NCBI GenBank assembly: GCA_027450005.1
Contig: DAIDKO010000096.1
Coordinates: 24,052-88,051, forward strand
Source: Rhodanobacter sp.
GTDB lineage: Bacteria; Pseudomonadota; Gammaproteobacteria; Xanthomonadales; Rhodanobacteraceae
Length of the DNA stretch: 64,000 nt
Reading direction: 5' to 3'
Under the pieces are notes generated by a model. That model searched no databases and was not told where the DNA came from. It saw only the letters and a list, made by a program, of their open reading frames with translations. A program made the position numbers and the translations under genes. Shown here piece by piece: positions 19,787-31,000 of the stretch (position 1 is its first letter; each line of letters opens with the position of its first letter).

Positions 19787-20686
19787 TCATACCACCCGAC
19801 GGAATGCCAGACCCTGATGCAAAGGCTCGGCGAGCCAATGATCGGCCAGCAGGAATGCGAACAATGCCATGAGGTAGATGATCGAGTACCTGAACACGCG
19901 CATCGCGAAGAACTCGTCCGGCGGATTCAATAGCCGAATGGCGTAATAGAGAAACCCAACGCCAAGCACTGCCGCCCCCCCCAGGTACAGCCAGCCGCAG
20001 TGCCCGGTGATCGCCGGCAGCAGGCTGACCACTACCAGCAGCACGGTATAGAACAGCACCTGCCAGCGCGTATACGCCACGCCGTGGGTCACCGGCAGCA
20101 TCGGCACACCGGCGCGCGCATAGTCCTCCCGGCGGAAGATCGCTAGTGCCCAGAAATGCGGCGGCGTCCACACAAAGATGATCAGGCAAAGCTGCAGCGC
20201 GAACGGGTGCAGCGCGCCGGTCACCGCGGTCCAGCCCAGCACCGGGGGGATCGCCCCGGCAAGGCCGCCGATCACAATGTTTTGCGGCGTGGCCCGCTTC
20301 AGGTAGGCGGTGTAGACCAGCGCGTAGCCGATCAGGCCGCCAAAGGTAAGCCAGGCGGTGAGCCCGTTCACCTCCAATGCCAACACCAGCATCGAGGCAA
20401 TACCGATGACGATGGCGAACACCAGCACCTGCCACGGCTGCAGATGCCCGGTGGCCAGCGGACGCCGTGCGGTGCGCGCCATCAGCTTGTCAATGCGCTG
20501 GTCGATCAGGTGGTTGAACGCCGCCGCCGAAGCGGAGGCCAACCAGATGCCCAGCGTGCCCCATACCAGTGCGCGCCACGGCGGGATGCCCGGCACCGCG
20601 AGGAACATGCCGATCACGGCGCAGAACACCAACAACGCAACCACGCGCGGCTTGGTCAGCTGCAGGTATTCGCCCAGCACGCTCAT
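19787..20686 (-). CDS. ctaB: Protoheme IX farnesyltransferase (heme O synthase)
   Basis: [47 protein letters not shown]. Confidence 0.95.
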   Translation of the reverse strand: MSVLGEYLQLTKPRVVALLVFCAVIGMFLAVPGIPPWRALVWGTLGIWLASASAAAFNHLIDQRIDKLMARTARRPLATGHLQPWQVLVFAIVIGIASMLVLALEVNGLTAWLTFGGLIGYALVYTAYLKRATPQNIVIGGLAGAIPPVLGWTAVTGALHPFALQLCLIIFVWTPPHFWALAIFRREDYARAGVPMLPVTHGVAYTRWQVLFYTVLLVVVSLLPAITGHCGWLYLGGAAVLGVGFLYYAIRLLNPPDEFFAMRVFRYSIIYLMALFAFLLADHWLAEPLHQGLAFRRVV

Positions 20687-21846
20687 GCCGCCGCCCCTGC
20701 CGCGCCCAGCCTACGTTGCGTGCGCGCCAGCGCAGCCACCAAGGTGAACAGCAGCAGCGCCGCCATGCCGTTGTGCGCGGTCGCCACCGGCAAGGGCAGG
20801 CCGAAATGCACGTTGCTGATACCCAGCAGCACCTGGCAGACCAGGGCCACGGCCACCGCAATGCCGAACGGGCGCAGGCCGCACCGCACCAGTCGGTGGG
20901 ACAGCCAGCCGAGATAGCAGAACACCACGAGGGCGCCGATGCGGTGCGTCATCTGGATCGCGGTGCGTGCGGCCCCGTCGAGGATGCCACCCTCGTAGTC
21001 CACCCCGACGCCACGCCACAGGATAAAGCCCTGGTGGAAATCGGCGACAGGCCACCACTGGCCCGAACACTTGGGAAAGGCCGCATCGCCGAAGCCACAG
21101 GCCAGCGCGGCATAGTTCGAGGACGTCCAGCCGCCCAGCGCGATCTGGCAGGCCAGCAGCACGATGCCGACGACCACCAGGCGGCGCAGCCCCACCAAGG
21201 CGTCGTCGGCCGCCCCCACGCCAGCCAGACGCAGCGCCGCGTAACCGAGCAGCGCGAACGTGGTCATGCCACCTAGCAGGTGCCCGGTGACCACGATGGG
21301 CTTCAGGAGCAGGGTCACGGTCCACATGCCCAGCATGGCCTGGAAGATGATCACCGCCAACGCCAGCACGACGATCCGATTGGCGCCGTCGCTGCGCAAT
21401 CGCCAAGCGCCCTGCATCGGCAACAGGATCGCCATGACGGACAGCGCCGACGAAACCACGTGTTCGCCGCGCATGTACATCGTCACGCCGACCGCCGCGC
21501 ACAGGGCGCCAACGATCACTTTCACGCGCGTTCTGTAGTCGCGCCACGCAGCGATCAGCGCCATCGCCAGCACCAGCATGCCCAGCGTGCCGGCCAGCAT
21601 GCGATGCACCTGCTCACGCCAGGCCTTGGGTGCCTCGTAAGGCCGATCGGGAAATTCAGCGTCGGCCTTCGCCACCGCCGCTGCATGGTGCGGCCAGGTC
21701 GCCTGCCCGTAGCAGGTGGGCCAGTCCGGGCAGGACAGCCCGGCGTTGGATAGGCGCACGAAGGCGCCGAACATCACCAGCCCGAATGCAAACACGGTGG
21801 CCAGCAGCGCCAACCAGCGCAGGATTCTTCGCACTCGAAACGACAT
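20683..21846 (-). CDS. ctaA: Heme A synthase
   Basis: [43 protein letters not shown]. Confidence 0.93.
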   Translation of the reverse strand: MSFRVRRILRWLALLATVFAFGLVMFGAFVRLSNAGLSCPDWPTCYGQATWPHHAAAVAKADAEFPDRPYEAPKAWREQVHRMLAGTLGMLVLAMALIAAWRDYRTRVKVIVGALCAAVGVTMYMRGEHVVSSALSVMAILLPMQGAWRLRSDGANRIVVLALAVIIFQAMLGMWTVTLLLKPIVVTGHLLGGMTTFALLGYAALRLAGVGAADDALVGLRRLVVVGIVLLACQIALGGWTSSNYAALACGFGDAAFPKCSGQWWPVADFHQGFILWRGVGVDYEGGILDGAARTAIQMTHRIGALVVFCYLGWLSHRLVRCGLRPFGIAVAVALVCQVLLGISNVHFGLPLPVATAHNGMAALLLFTLVAALARTQRRLGAAGAAA

Positions 21847-22418
21847 TACTTGATGACCCTCTTCAGATCCCGGAGCAGCCCGGAGGCATCGAAACCGGCA
21901 GGATAGCTCGCCAGTGCCGTGCCATCGGATTCCACCAGCAGCGCGCCCACGCTATCGGCCTGCCGCGGGCGCCACTGTGCCAGCTTTCCGTCCGCGTCCT
22001 GGCCGACCTGCCAATAGTTCGCCATGCCGGCGCGCCGCCGCGGGTCGGCTGGCGGCGTGCCCACGTACAGCAGGCGCAAGCGCGACTGGTTGCCATTGAG
22101 CATCACGCGGCTCTTGGCCATCGCGGTCAGCCCCGCGTAGCAGCGCGCGGCGCAGTCCGGCCCAGGCAACGCGACCAGGGTGAGCCGCGGCCTGCTGTCG
22201 CGCCACGCCCACAGGCCACCATCGGCCATGCGCACCGGCAGCTGCTCATGCGCGAAATTGCGCTGTGGCGTGATCGGCAGGCCGTTGCCTTTCGCTGCAG
22301 GTTGCCAACCGGCCAGCACGAGCACCATCGCCACCACGAACGGCGCGGCAAACACCGAGGCGACCAGCAGCAGTTTCAGGCGGCTCTTGCGCTGCATGGC
22401 GGGGTCGACAGCTTTCAT
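21846..22418 (-). CDS. Membrane-anchored Sco/thioredoxin-like protein in the oxidase assembly cluster
   Basis: One N-terminal TM; LTLVALPGPDCAARCYAGL; LLVESDGTALASYPAGFDASGLLRDLKRVI. Confidence 0.65.
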   Translation of the reverse strand: MKAVDPAMQRKSRLKLLLVASVFAAPFVVAMVLVLAGWQPAAKGNGLPITPQRNFAHEQLPVRMADGGLWAWRDSRPRLTLVALPGPDCAARCYAGLTAMAKSRVMLNGNQSRLRLLYVGTPPADPRRRAGMANYWQVGQDADGKLAQWRPRQADSVGALLVESDGTALASYPAGFDASGLLRDLKRVIK

Positions 22419-22431
22419 CGTCAGTCCAAGA

Positions 22432-23166
22432 TCAGGAACGGCGCGAACCGGGCTTGCGGTTCAGCACCAGCAGGATCACCACCACGGCGATGGCGAAGGA
22501 AAACCACTGGAACGCGTAGGCTCGATGCCGCGCCGGCGGCATGTCACCGAAATCCAGCACGTGCTCGCGCACGTAGATCGAGGACGGGTCGGCATCCAGC
22601 GCCAGCACACGCGGGTAGAGCTTTTGGCCGAGGTCGGCGGACACCTGGCCGAGATCGAGGTAGATGGTTTTCTTCGGCCACGCCGTCTGGCGCGCCAGCG
22701 CGTTGCCGCCCATCTCGAAGCCGTGTCCTGGCGGGGGCTCGTAGAGGCCACGCAAGCCCTGCTCGCCATCCGGCAACGGCGGCAACTGCGGTGTCTGGTC
22801 GGTGCCGTCGCCGGGCAGGAAGCCAAGATCGACCAGCAACAGGCGATCCCCGCCCTGGGGCCGGAACGGGACATAGACCTCTACCCCACCGCGGTCATCG
22901 TGTTTCGGGTTGTCCAGCAGGTAGATACGTCCGGATACGTAGCGACCCTGCACCATCACGCGCGGATAGGCGTCCTGCGGCGGGTGCAGCGCCACGGGAA
23001 TAAAATCCTGCGGAGTCGCGACGGCGGCCGCGGCATAGCGTCGCAGCAGATCGTCCTTGTAGGCGGCGCGATGCAGCTGCCAGAAGCCCAAACGCACGAA
23101 AAGCACGGCGGCGCAGGCTGTTAGCAGGATCGCCCACCAGGGCGGCCGACGGAATCCGCCTAGCAC
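22432..23166 (-). CDS. SURF1 family protein
   Basis: LGFWQLHRAAYKDDLLRRYAAA; VQGRYVSGRIYLLDN; HRAYAFQWFSFAIAVVVILLVLN. Confidence 0.9.
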   Translation of the reverse strand: MLGGFRRPPWWAILLTACAAVLFVRLGFWQLHRAAYKDDLLRRYAAAAVATPQDFIPVALHPPQDAYPRVMVQGRYVSGRIYLLDNPKHDDRGGVEVYVPFRPQGGDRLLLVDLGFLPGDGTDQTPQLPPLPDGEQGLRGLYEPPPGHGFEMGGNALARQTAWPKKTIYLDLGQVSADLGQKLYPRVLALDADPSSIYVREHVLDFGDMPPARHRAYAFQWFSFAIAVVVILLVLNRKPGSRRS

Positions 23167-23222
23167 GATGCGTGCACCCCGGTCGCTATACTCAAGACAA
23201 CAAAATCAACCGGATCGATCAC

Positions 23223-23438
23223 GTGGGCCCCATCTACAAATACGCGGTGGTGGTGGTGCTGCTGGTGGTGATTTTCAGCCTCGGCCAGGCGCTCTACTAC
23301 ATGATGACCGACAAGGACAACGACAAACGCATGGCCTGGGCATTGACCCGCCGCATCGGGCTGTCGCTGCTGCTGATCGGCATGGTCGCATTCGGCATCT
23401 GGATGGGCTGGCTGCAACCGCATGGCGTCGGCCAGTGA
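23223..23438 (+). CDS. Twin-transmembrane protein, DUF2909-like
   Basis: GTG start VGPIYKYAVVVVLLVVIFSLGQALYYMMTDKDNDKRMAWALTRRIGLSLLLIGMV. Confidence 0.75.
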   Translation: MGPIYKYAVVVVLLVVIFSLGQALYYMMTDKDNDKRMAWALTRRIGLSLLLIGMVAFGIWMGWLQPHGVGQ

Positions 23439-23479
23439 TTGTAGCCTCCCTGGATCTGAATGTTCCCCCTGGATACGAA

Positions 23480-23510
23480 GAAGCCCGCCGGTTGGCGGGC
23501 TTCTCGTTGT
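23480..23510 (+). terminator. Rho-independent terminator
   Basis: GAAGCCCGCC-GGTT-GGCGGGCTTC followed by TCGTTGTTT. Confidence 0.75.
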
Positions 23511-23608
23511 TTCCGGGAGCTCGGCTCGAAGCGCCGCCTCCTTGAAGAGTCCGGCCAAGGATGGCCGGTTCTTGGTCTTGGCTCTCCGCGACAGGACGTC
23601 GCGTAAAG

Positions 23609-24496
23609 TCAAAGTATGTAGACGAACAGGAACAGGCACAGCCACACCACGTCGACGAAGTGCCAGTACCACGCCACCGCCTCGAAGCCGAAGTGGTGGT
23701 CCTTATTGAAATGCCCTTTCAGCACGCGGAACCAGATCACCGCCAGCATGATGGTGCCCAGCGTCACGTGTAGACCGTGGAATCCGGTGAGCATGAAGAA
23801 GGTGGAGCCGTACACGCCACTGTGCAGGGTGAGGTTCAGCTCCTTGTAGGCCTCCATGTACTCGTGCGCCTGGCAGTACAGGAAGGTCGCACCCAGCAGC
23901 ACGGTGAGGCCGAGGAACACCAGGATCTTGCCGCGATGGCCCGCGCGCAGCGCGTGGTGCGCGATGGTCACGGTGACACTGGAGGTGAGCAGAATCAGCG
24001 TGTTCAGCAGCGGCAGGCCCCATGGCACCACGGTGCTGAAGGCGCCACCCACATGCATCGGCCCATTGCCGCCCTCGGCACCCCACGAAGCACTGTAGTT
24101 GTCGTAGAGGAACCGGTGGGTGAGCACGCCATGGCCAGCCCCGCCGAGCCACGGAATCGAGAAGTTGCGGATGTAGAACAACGCGCCGAAGAACGCGCCG
24201 AAGAACATCACTTCCGAGAAGATGAACCACATCATGCCCATGCGGAACGAGGTGTCCACCTGGGGGTTGTACATGCCTGCCAGCGATTCCTTGATCACCG
24301 AATGGAACCAGCCGAAGAACATGCCGATGATGCCGATCGCGCCGACCGTGATTACCGTCTTGCCAAAACCGGACTCACCGGGCTCCGCATTGAGCCAGTG
24401 CGCCGCGCCGAACACGGTGAGGAACATCACCACCGCGGCCACGATGGGCCACTGGCTCTTGCTCGGAACGTAGTAGGTGTCGTGCTGCTGGGACAT
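23609..24496 (-). CDS. ctaE: Cytochrome c oxidase subunit III
   Basis: MSQQHDTYYVPSKSQWPI; MWFIFSEVMFFGAFFGALFY; GFHGLHVTLG; YWHFVDVVWLCLF. Confidence 0.95.
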   Translation of the reverse strand: MSQQHDTYYVPSKSQWPIVAAVVMFLTVFGAAHWLNAEPGESGFGKTVITVGAIGIIGMFFGWFHSVIKESLAGMYNPQVDTSFRMGMMWFIFSEVMFFGAFFGALFYIRNFSIPWLGGAGHGVLTHRFLYDNYSASWGAEGGNGPMHVGGAFSTVVPWGLPLLNTLILLTSSVTVTIAHHALRAGHRGKILVFLGLTVLLGATFLYCQAHEYMEAYKELNLTLHSGVYGSTFFMLTGFHGLHVTLGTIMLAVIWFRVLKGHFNKDHHFGFEAVAWYWHFVDVVWLCLFLFVYIL

Positions 24497-24574
24497 GCTG
24501 AGACTCCGTGGAGTTTCCCCGTGGGCGAAGGATGCCGTGACCGCCTTACCAAACGGCGACGGCAACCACCGCGA

Positions 24575-24709
24575 CTACTTCATCAACAGAATTTGCGCGA
24601 ATGACAACAGGTAGAACCCACCGACCACGACGGCCAGCACCCTCAAGGTCCGACGTACACCAAGGCGCCGCCTCCGTTCGAATTCCTCATCCGCATGCAG
24701 ACTGGCCAT
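24575..24709 (-). CDS. 44-aa single-TM protein between coxI and coxIII
   Basis: Manual translation MASLHADEEFERRRRLGVRRTLRVLAVVVGGFYLLSFAQILLMK*; below the ORF-track size cutoff. Confidence 0.7.
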   Translation of the reverse strand: MASLHADEEFERRRRLGVRRTLRVLAVVVGGFYLLSFAQILLMK

Positions 24710-24728
24710 GCTTGCGCTCCCGTACCGA

Positions 24729-26342
24729 TCAATCGTTCACGTGGCCGTGCGCGAGCTCCTCGTCGTGCACCACCGGAGGGACTTCGAAGGTGTGGTGCGG
24801 CGCCGGCGAAGGCACCGTCCACTCCAGGCCCTTGGCGCTTTCCCACACGCGGTCGGCGGCCTTCTTCTTCGAGAAGAACACGCAATGCACGATCACGCCG
24901 AGGAAGATCAGCTGCGACGCGCCGAACAGGAAGCCGCCGATCGAACTGATCATGTTGAAGTTGGCGAACGCCACGTTGTAGTCAGGGATGCGCCGCGGCA
25001 TGCCGGCCAGCCCCAGGAAGTGCTGCGGGAAGAACAGCACGTTGACGAACACCACGCTGCACCAGAAGTGCACCTTGCCCCAGAACTCGCTGTACATGTG
25101 TCCGGTCCACTTCGGCAGCCAGTAGTACGTGGCTGCCATGATCGCGAACGCCGCGCCGGTCACCAGCACGTAGTGGAAGTGCGCGACCACGAAGTAGGTG
25201 TCGTGGTACTGGAAGTCCGCCGGCACCAGCGCCAGCATCAGGCCGGAGAAGCCGCCGATGGTGAACAGGATGATGAAGGCGATCGCGAACAGCATCGGCG
25301 TCTCGAACGTCATCGAGCCGCCCCACATCGTGGCCACCCAGTTGAACACCTTCACGCCGGTCGGCACCGCGATCAGCATCGTCGCGTACATGAAGAAGAT
25401 GTCCGCGCCCAGCGGCAGACCCACCGCGAACATGTGGTGCGCCCACACGATGAACGACAGGAAGGCGATGCTGGCGATCGCATACACCATCGCCTTGTAG
25501 CCAAAGATCGGCTTGCGCGCGAAGGTCGGCACGATCTCCGAGATGATCCCGAACGCCGGCAGGATCATGATGTAGACCTCGGGGTGGCCGAAGAACCAGA
25601 ACACGTGCTGGTACAGCACGGGGTCGCCGCCGCCGTGCGGATTGAAGAAGCTGGTGCCGAAGTACTTGTCGGTGAGCAGCATGGTCACCGCGCCAGCCAG
25701 CACCGGCATCACCGCGATCAGCAGGAACGCCGTGATCAGCCAACTCCACACGAACACCGGCATCTTCAGCAGGTCCATGCCGGGTGCGCGCATGTTGAGG
25801 ATGGTGGCGATGATGTTGATCGCGCCCATGATCGAGCTGATGCCCATCAGGTGTATCGCGAACACCACGTAGGCCAGCGAATCGCTCTGCAGCGACAGCG
25901 GCGGATACATCGTCCAGCCGCCTGCCGGGCCACCACCCGGCAGGAACAGCGTGGACAGCAATAGCGTGAAGGCGAACGGCAGGATCCAGAACGAGAGGTT
26001 GTTCATGCGCGGCAGCGCCATGTCCGGCGCGCCGATCATCAGCGGGATCATCCAGTTACCGAGGCCGACGAAGGCCGGCATGATCGCGCCGAAGATCATC
26101 ACCAGCGCATGCATGGTGGTCATCTCGTTGAAGAACGCCGGCTGCACCAGCTGGAGGCCCGGCTTGAACAGCTCGGCGCGTATCACCATCGCGAAGCTGC
26201 CGCCGACGAAGAACATCGTCAGCGAGAAGATCAGGTAGAGCGTGCCGATGTCCTTGTGGTTGGTGGACATCACCCAGCGCTGGAAGAACCCCTGCGGTGC
26301 GTGGTGGTGGTCGTGGTGATCGTGGGTGGCTTCGTGGGCCAT
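24729..26342 (-). CDS. ctaD: Cytochrome c oxidase subunit I
   Basis: [60 protein letters not shown]; start [12 protein letters not shown]. Confidence 0.97.
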   Translation of the reverse strand: MAHEATHDHHDHHHAPQGFFQRWVMSTNHKDIGTLYLIFSLTMFFVGGSFAMVIRAELFKPGLQLVQPAFFNEMTTMHALVMIFGAIMPAFVGLGNWMIPLMIGAPDMALPRMNNLSFWILPFAFTLLLSTLFLPGGGPAGGWTMYPPLSLQSDSLAYVVFAIHLMGISSIMGAINIIATILNMRAPGMDLLKMPVFVWSWLITAFLLIAVMPVLAGAVTMLLTDKYFGTSFFNPHGGGDPVLYQHVFWFFGHPEVYIMILPAFGIISEIVPTFARKPIFGYKAMVYAIASIAFLSFIVWAHHMFAVGLPLGADIFFMYATMLIAVPTGVKVFNWVATMWGGSMTFETPMLFAIAFIILFTIGGFSGLMLALVPADFQYHDTYFVVAHFHYVLVTGAAFAIMAATYYWLPKWTGHMYSEFWGKVHFWCSVVFVNVLFFPQHFLGLAGMPRRIPDYNVAFANFNMISSIGGFLFGASQLIFLGVIVHCVFFSKKKAADRVWESAKGLEWTVPSPAPHHTFEVPPVVHDEELAHGHVND

Positions 26343-26433
26343 GGCCTTGCACCTCTGCCTCAAGTCTGACGATGGCGCGGCCGGATGTGGCCGCTCCCGG
26401 AAATCCGTGGTTGCCGCGCGAGGCGGCGCCGGT

Positions 26434-27426
26434 TCAGCCGTTGCCGCCCTGTACCGAAGCCACCGCGACAGGCGCCGCGGCGCTGGAGGCTGCGGCCGGT
26501 GGCGCGGCGGGTGCCGGCGCGGACGCCTGCTCCTGCTTCGCCAGCCACTTCGCGAAGTCCGCACGCGAAACGGCCTTTACCACGATCGGCATGAAGCCGT
26601 GGTCCTGGCCGCACAGTTCGGCGCACTGGCCGCGGTAGGTACCCGGCACGTTGATGTTGGTCCACGCCGTGTTGACGATGCCGGGGATGGCGTCCATCTT
26701 CCAGCCGAACGCCGGCACGAACCACGAGTGGATCACGTCGTCGCTGGTGATCACAAAGCGGACCTTGGTGTGGATCGGCAGTACCAGCGGCTTGTCCACG
26801 TTCAGCAGGTAGGTGTTCTCGTTGCCGGTCTTCACGGCGTACGGGTCCAGCCCCGAGCCCAACTGGCGCGTCTTGTCGGAGAGCGCGTCGAGCTTGGACA
26901 TAAAGCCGACCTTGCTGATCGGCTTGCCCTGGTAATCGACGTAGTCGTAGCGCCACTTCCACTGGTAGCCAGTGACCTTCACCGTCATCTGCGCGCCGGT
27001 GGTGTTCGCGAACGACACCAGGCCGCGGGTGGCCAGGTAGGCCAGCACCATCAGGATGATCACCGGAATCGTGGTCCAGACGATTTCCACCGTGGTGTTG
27101 TGCGACCACTTCTCGGGTACCGCGCCGCGCGATTTGCGGAAGCGGAACATGGCGATGAACATCGCGCCGAACACCAGCACGCCGATCACCACGCACACGC
27201 CGAACGCGACGTTGTTTAGGAAGTAAGGCTCGCCGGACCAGGTGGTCACGCCCCGTGTGAGGTTGAGTTGCCACGGGTGGGGATCGGCCTGCGCAATACC
27301 GGCGCCCAGCGCCAGCACGATGGCCATCGACGCCACCAAGGCACGCCTGATGCCGGTGATCCTGCCGCGGCTGGATCGGCCTCGCCCCGGCCGGGCCCCG
27401 TCAGTCCTGATGCTGCCAGATGTCAT
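26434..27426 (-). CDS. ctaC: Cytochrome c oxidase subunit II
   Basis: [50 protein letters not shown]. Confidence 0.95.
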   Translation of the reverse strand: MTSGSIRTDGARPGRGRSSRGRITGIRRALVASMAIVLALGAGIAQADPHPWQLNLTRGVTTWSGEPYFLNNVAFGVCVVIGVLVFGAMFIAMFRFRKSRGAVPEKWSHNTTVEIVWTTIPVIILMVLAYLATRGLVSFANTTGAQMTVKVTGYQWKWRYDYVDYQGKPISKVGFMSKLDALSDKTRQLGSGLDPYAVKTGNENTYLLNVDKPLVLPIHTKVRFVITSDDVIHSWFVPAFGWKMDAIPGIVNTAWTNINVPGTYRGQCAELCGQDHGFMPIVVKAVSRADFAKWLAKQEQASAPAPAAPPAAASSAAAPVAVASVQGGNG

Positions 27427-27446
27427 GCTCTCGCCCTTTGTTGAAC

Positions 27447-27935
27447 CTATCCGCGCCGCCGGCCATTGACCTGATCCAGCAGCAGCTCGAGTTTCCGCAA
27501 CAGCTCCACACGTTCCCGTTCGGCAAGGAACCGGCCGATTTCCAACTCGCGCCCGTGCGACGACAGCAGCAGGCGGCGACATCCGTTACCCCCTTCGTGC
27601 AACCGCACCCGCACCCAGCCAGGCTGGAAACTGGTGCGCTGTCGGCCCGGCAGCGATTGCACCACCAGCGACGCGTCGTCGAGGGTGATGCGCTCGCTGC
27701 GGTCGCCGGCACGCCAGGCCACGCAAAGGGCGATGGCCACGGCAGACGATTCGACCAGGGCGAACAGCGGAGCGAATACATTCCCCACCCACGCGCCCAG
27801 AGCGGCGGTCGTCAGCGCCAGCGACGCCAGAAGCATGATGAGCCGGCCTAAGCCGCGGCGGCTTAGCGTGCGATTGGGCCTGAGCCAAATCGACACGCTG
27901 GGCAAGCCGGCAGCGGCTGGTCGTAGCACGATCAT
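27447..27935 (-). CDS. DUF2244-like membrane protein
   Basis: Start MIVLRPAAAGLPSVS; two TM helices; HGRELEIGRFLAERERVELLRKLELLL. Confidence 0.75.
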   Translation of the reverse strand: MIVLRPAAAGLPSVSIWLRPNRTLSRRGLGRLIMLLASLALTTAALGAWVGNVFAPLFALVESSAVAIALCVAWRAGDRSERITLDDASLVVQSLPGRQRTSFQPGWVRVRLHEGGNGCRRLLLSSHGRELEIGRFLAERERVELLRKLELLLDQVNGRRRG

Positions 27936-28087
27936 GGAGATCCGGCGTGCCAAGAGCGGTTCGATAATAGGTCGCAAGTTGGCAAGGGGCAAGAATGTCG
28001 CAGGGGCCCGCGCAAGGTCGACCCGGAAGCGGCGGCCCGGCGGCGCACGGCGTACAATCCGGCGTTCCCTTCTGCTCCCGTCCTGCC

Positions 28088-31000
28088 GTGACCCAGCCCA
28101 TTCTCAGCCCCGAACTCCCCACCGGCGCCGAGCCGGCCCGTGCGCGCATCACCGCCGCCTGGCTGCGCGACGAAACCGAAGCGGTCAACGACCTGCTCGC
28201 CCAGGCCACCCTGCCGCCAGCCGAGCGCGAGCAGGTGATCGACGTCGCCGCCGGCCTGGTCACCCGCGTGCGCGCCCGCGCCACGGACCAGAGCGCAGTG
28301 GAATCCTTCATGCGCCAGTACGATCTGTCCAGCGAGGAGGGCGTGCTGCTGATGTGCGTGGCCGAGGCGCTGCTGCGCATCCCGGACAAGGCCACCGCCG
28401 ACAAGCTGATCCGCGACAAGCTGGGCGATGCCGACTGGAAGAAGCACCTCGGCCAGAGCGAATCGCTGTTCGTCAACGCCAGCACTTGGGGTCTGATGCT
28501 CACCGGCCGCTTGGTGAACCTGGCCGAGGAGACCCGCCGCGACTTCACCGGCGCGCTGAAGCGCCTGGCCGGTCGCGCCGGCGAGCCGGCGATCCGTCTC
28601 GCGGTGCGCCAGGCGATGCGCATCATGGGCCACCAGTTCGTGATGGGGCAGACCATCGACGAGGCCCTGGACCGCTGCGCCAGGAAGGAATACGCGGTTT
28701 ACCGCTACTCCTACGACATGCTGGGCGAATCCGCGCTCACCGCGGAGACCGCCGAGCGTTACCAAGAGGACTACCGCCGCGCGATTGCCCGCATCGGCGC
28801 GCGCGGTCCGTTCGCCAACCACACCGACGCGCCGTCAATCTCGGTGAAGCTGTCCGCGCTGCACCCGCGCTACGAGGTAGCCAAGCGCGCCATCGCCCGC
28901 CGCGACCTCACCGCCAAGCTGCTGGAGCTGTCGCAACTGGCGATGAAGGAGGGCATCGCACTCTCCGTGGATGCCGAGGAGGCCGACCGCCTCGAGCTCT
29001 CGCTGGACATCATCGGCGACGTGTTCGCGCACCCCTCGCTGGCCGGCTGGAACGGCCTCGGCATCGTGGTGCAGGCCTACTCCAAGCGCACCCCGTTCGT
29101 GATCGACTGGCTGATCGAAACCGCACGTGCGGCAAATCGTCGCTGGTACGTGCGCCTGGTGAAGGGCGCCTATTGGGACGCCGAGATCAAGCGCGCGCAG
29201 GAACAAGGCCTGGCCGGCTACCCGCTTTACACGCGCAAGCCGAACACCGACGTCTCCTACCTGGCCTGTGCACGCAAGTTGTTCGACGCCGGCAGCGAGC
29301 TGATCTACCCGCAGTTCGCCACCCACAACGCGCACAGCATCGCCGCCGTGCACCACATCGCGCGCGGCCGCCCGTTCGAGTTCCAGCGCCTGCACGGCAT
29401 GGGCACCGACCTCTACGCCGAGGTGATCGGCACGCAGAACCTCAACGTGCCCTGCCGCGTGTACGCGCCGGTGGGCACGCACGAGGACCTGCTGCCCTAC
29501 CTGGTGCGTCGCCTGCTCGAGAACGGCGCCAACACCAGCTTCGTCAACCGCGTGGTGGACGAGACCCTGCCGGTGCGCGAGCTCGTGGCCGATCCCTGCG
29601 AAACGGTGCGCCGCTTCGCCTCCATTCCCCACCCGCGCATCCCCCTGCCGGTCAACCTCTTTGGCGAACTGCGGAAGAATTCCATGGGCATCAACTTCTC
29701 CAACGACAACGAACTGAAGGCCACCGCCGAGGCCGTCAACGCCAAGTCCGGCCCGTGGAACGCCGCGCCGCTGGTGCCGGGCGGCCAGGGCAACGGCCCC
29801 GCCGTGCAGGTGACCAACCCGGCCGACCGCCGCCAGGTCGTGGGCAGCTACGTCAGCGCCGACGCCGCGCTGGTGGACAAGGCGTTGGCCAATGCCGTCG
29901 CCGCCCAGCCCGACTGGGACCGCCTGCCCGCCGCCAGCCGCGCCGCCATCCTGGAGCATGCGGCCGAACAGCTCGAGGCGCGCCGCGCCGAATTCATCGC
30001 GCTGTGCGTCCGCGAAGCCGGCAAGAGCCTGCCCGATGCCATCGCCGAGATCCGCGAGGCCGCCGATTTCCTGCGCTATTACGCCACGATGGCGCGCCGC
30101 CTGTTCGGCCAGCCCGAGCAGCTGCCCGGCCCCACCGGCGAGAGCAACCAGCTGTTCCTCAATGGCCGCGGCGTGTTCGTCTGCATCAGCCCGTGGAACT
30201 TCCCGCTGGCGATCTTCCTAGGCCAGGTCAGCGCCGCGCTCGCGGCCGGCAACAGCGTGATCGCCAAGCCTGCCGAGCAGACCAGCCTGATCGGCCACGC
30301 CGCGGTGAAGCTGCTGCACGACGCCGGCGTGCCGGAGGCCGTGCTGCAGTACCTGCCCGGCGACGGTGCCGTGGTCGGCGCCGCGCTGACCCGCGACCCG
30401 CGCGTGGCCGGCGTGGCCTTCACCGGCTCCACCGAAACCGCCTGGGCGATCAACCGTGCGCTGGCCGCGCGCAACGCGCCGATCGCCGCCCTGGTGGCCG
30501 AGACGGGCGGCCAGAACGCAATGATCGCCGACTCCTCCGCCCTGCCCGAGCAGATCGTCAAGGACGTGATCGCCTCGGCGTTCCAGTCCGCCGGCCAGCG
30601 CTGCTCGGCCGCGCGCGTGCTTTTCGTGCAGGAGGACATCGCCGACAAGGTGATCGGCATGCTCGCCGGCGCGATGGCTGAGCTGAAGGTGGGCGACCCC
30701 GGCCAGCTCTCGACCGATGTGGGCCCGGTGATCGACGAGGACGCGAAGAAGATCCTGGTCGACCATGCCGCGCGCATGGACAAAGAGGCGAAGAAGATCG
30801 CCGAAGTGGCGCTCGACCCGGCCGCGACCGCACACGGCACCTTCTTCGCGCCGCGCGCCTACGAGATTCCGGCACTGTCCACGCTCACCCGCGAGGTGTT
30901 CGGCCCGGTGCTGCACGTGCTGCGCTGGAAGGGCAGCGAGTTGAAGCAGGTGGTCGAACAAATCAACGCCACCGGCTACGGCCTCACCCTCGGCGTGCAC

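Noticed and set aside
23551-23568. CCGGCCA-AGGA-TGGCCGG dyad between DUF2909 gene and ctaE
   Set aside because: Weak stem with no T-tract on either side; not convincing as a terminator
24708-25964. 418-aa plus ORF rich in His/Arg/Glu
   Set aside because: Antisense shadow of ctaD
27634-30681. 1015-aa plus-strand ORF overlapping DUF2244 and putA
   Set aside because: Arg/Pro/Ala-rich shadow frame of putA without any domain signature
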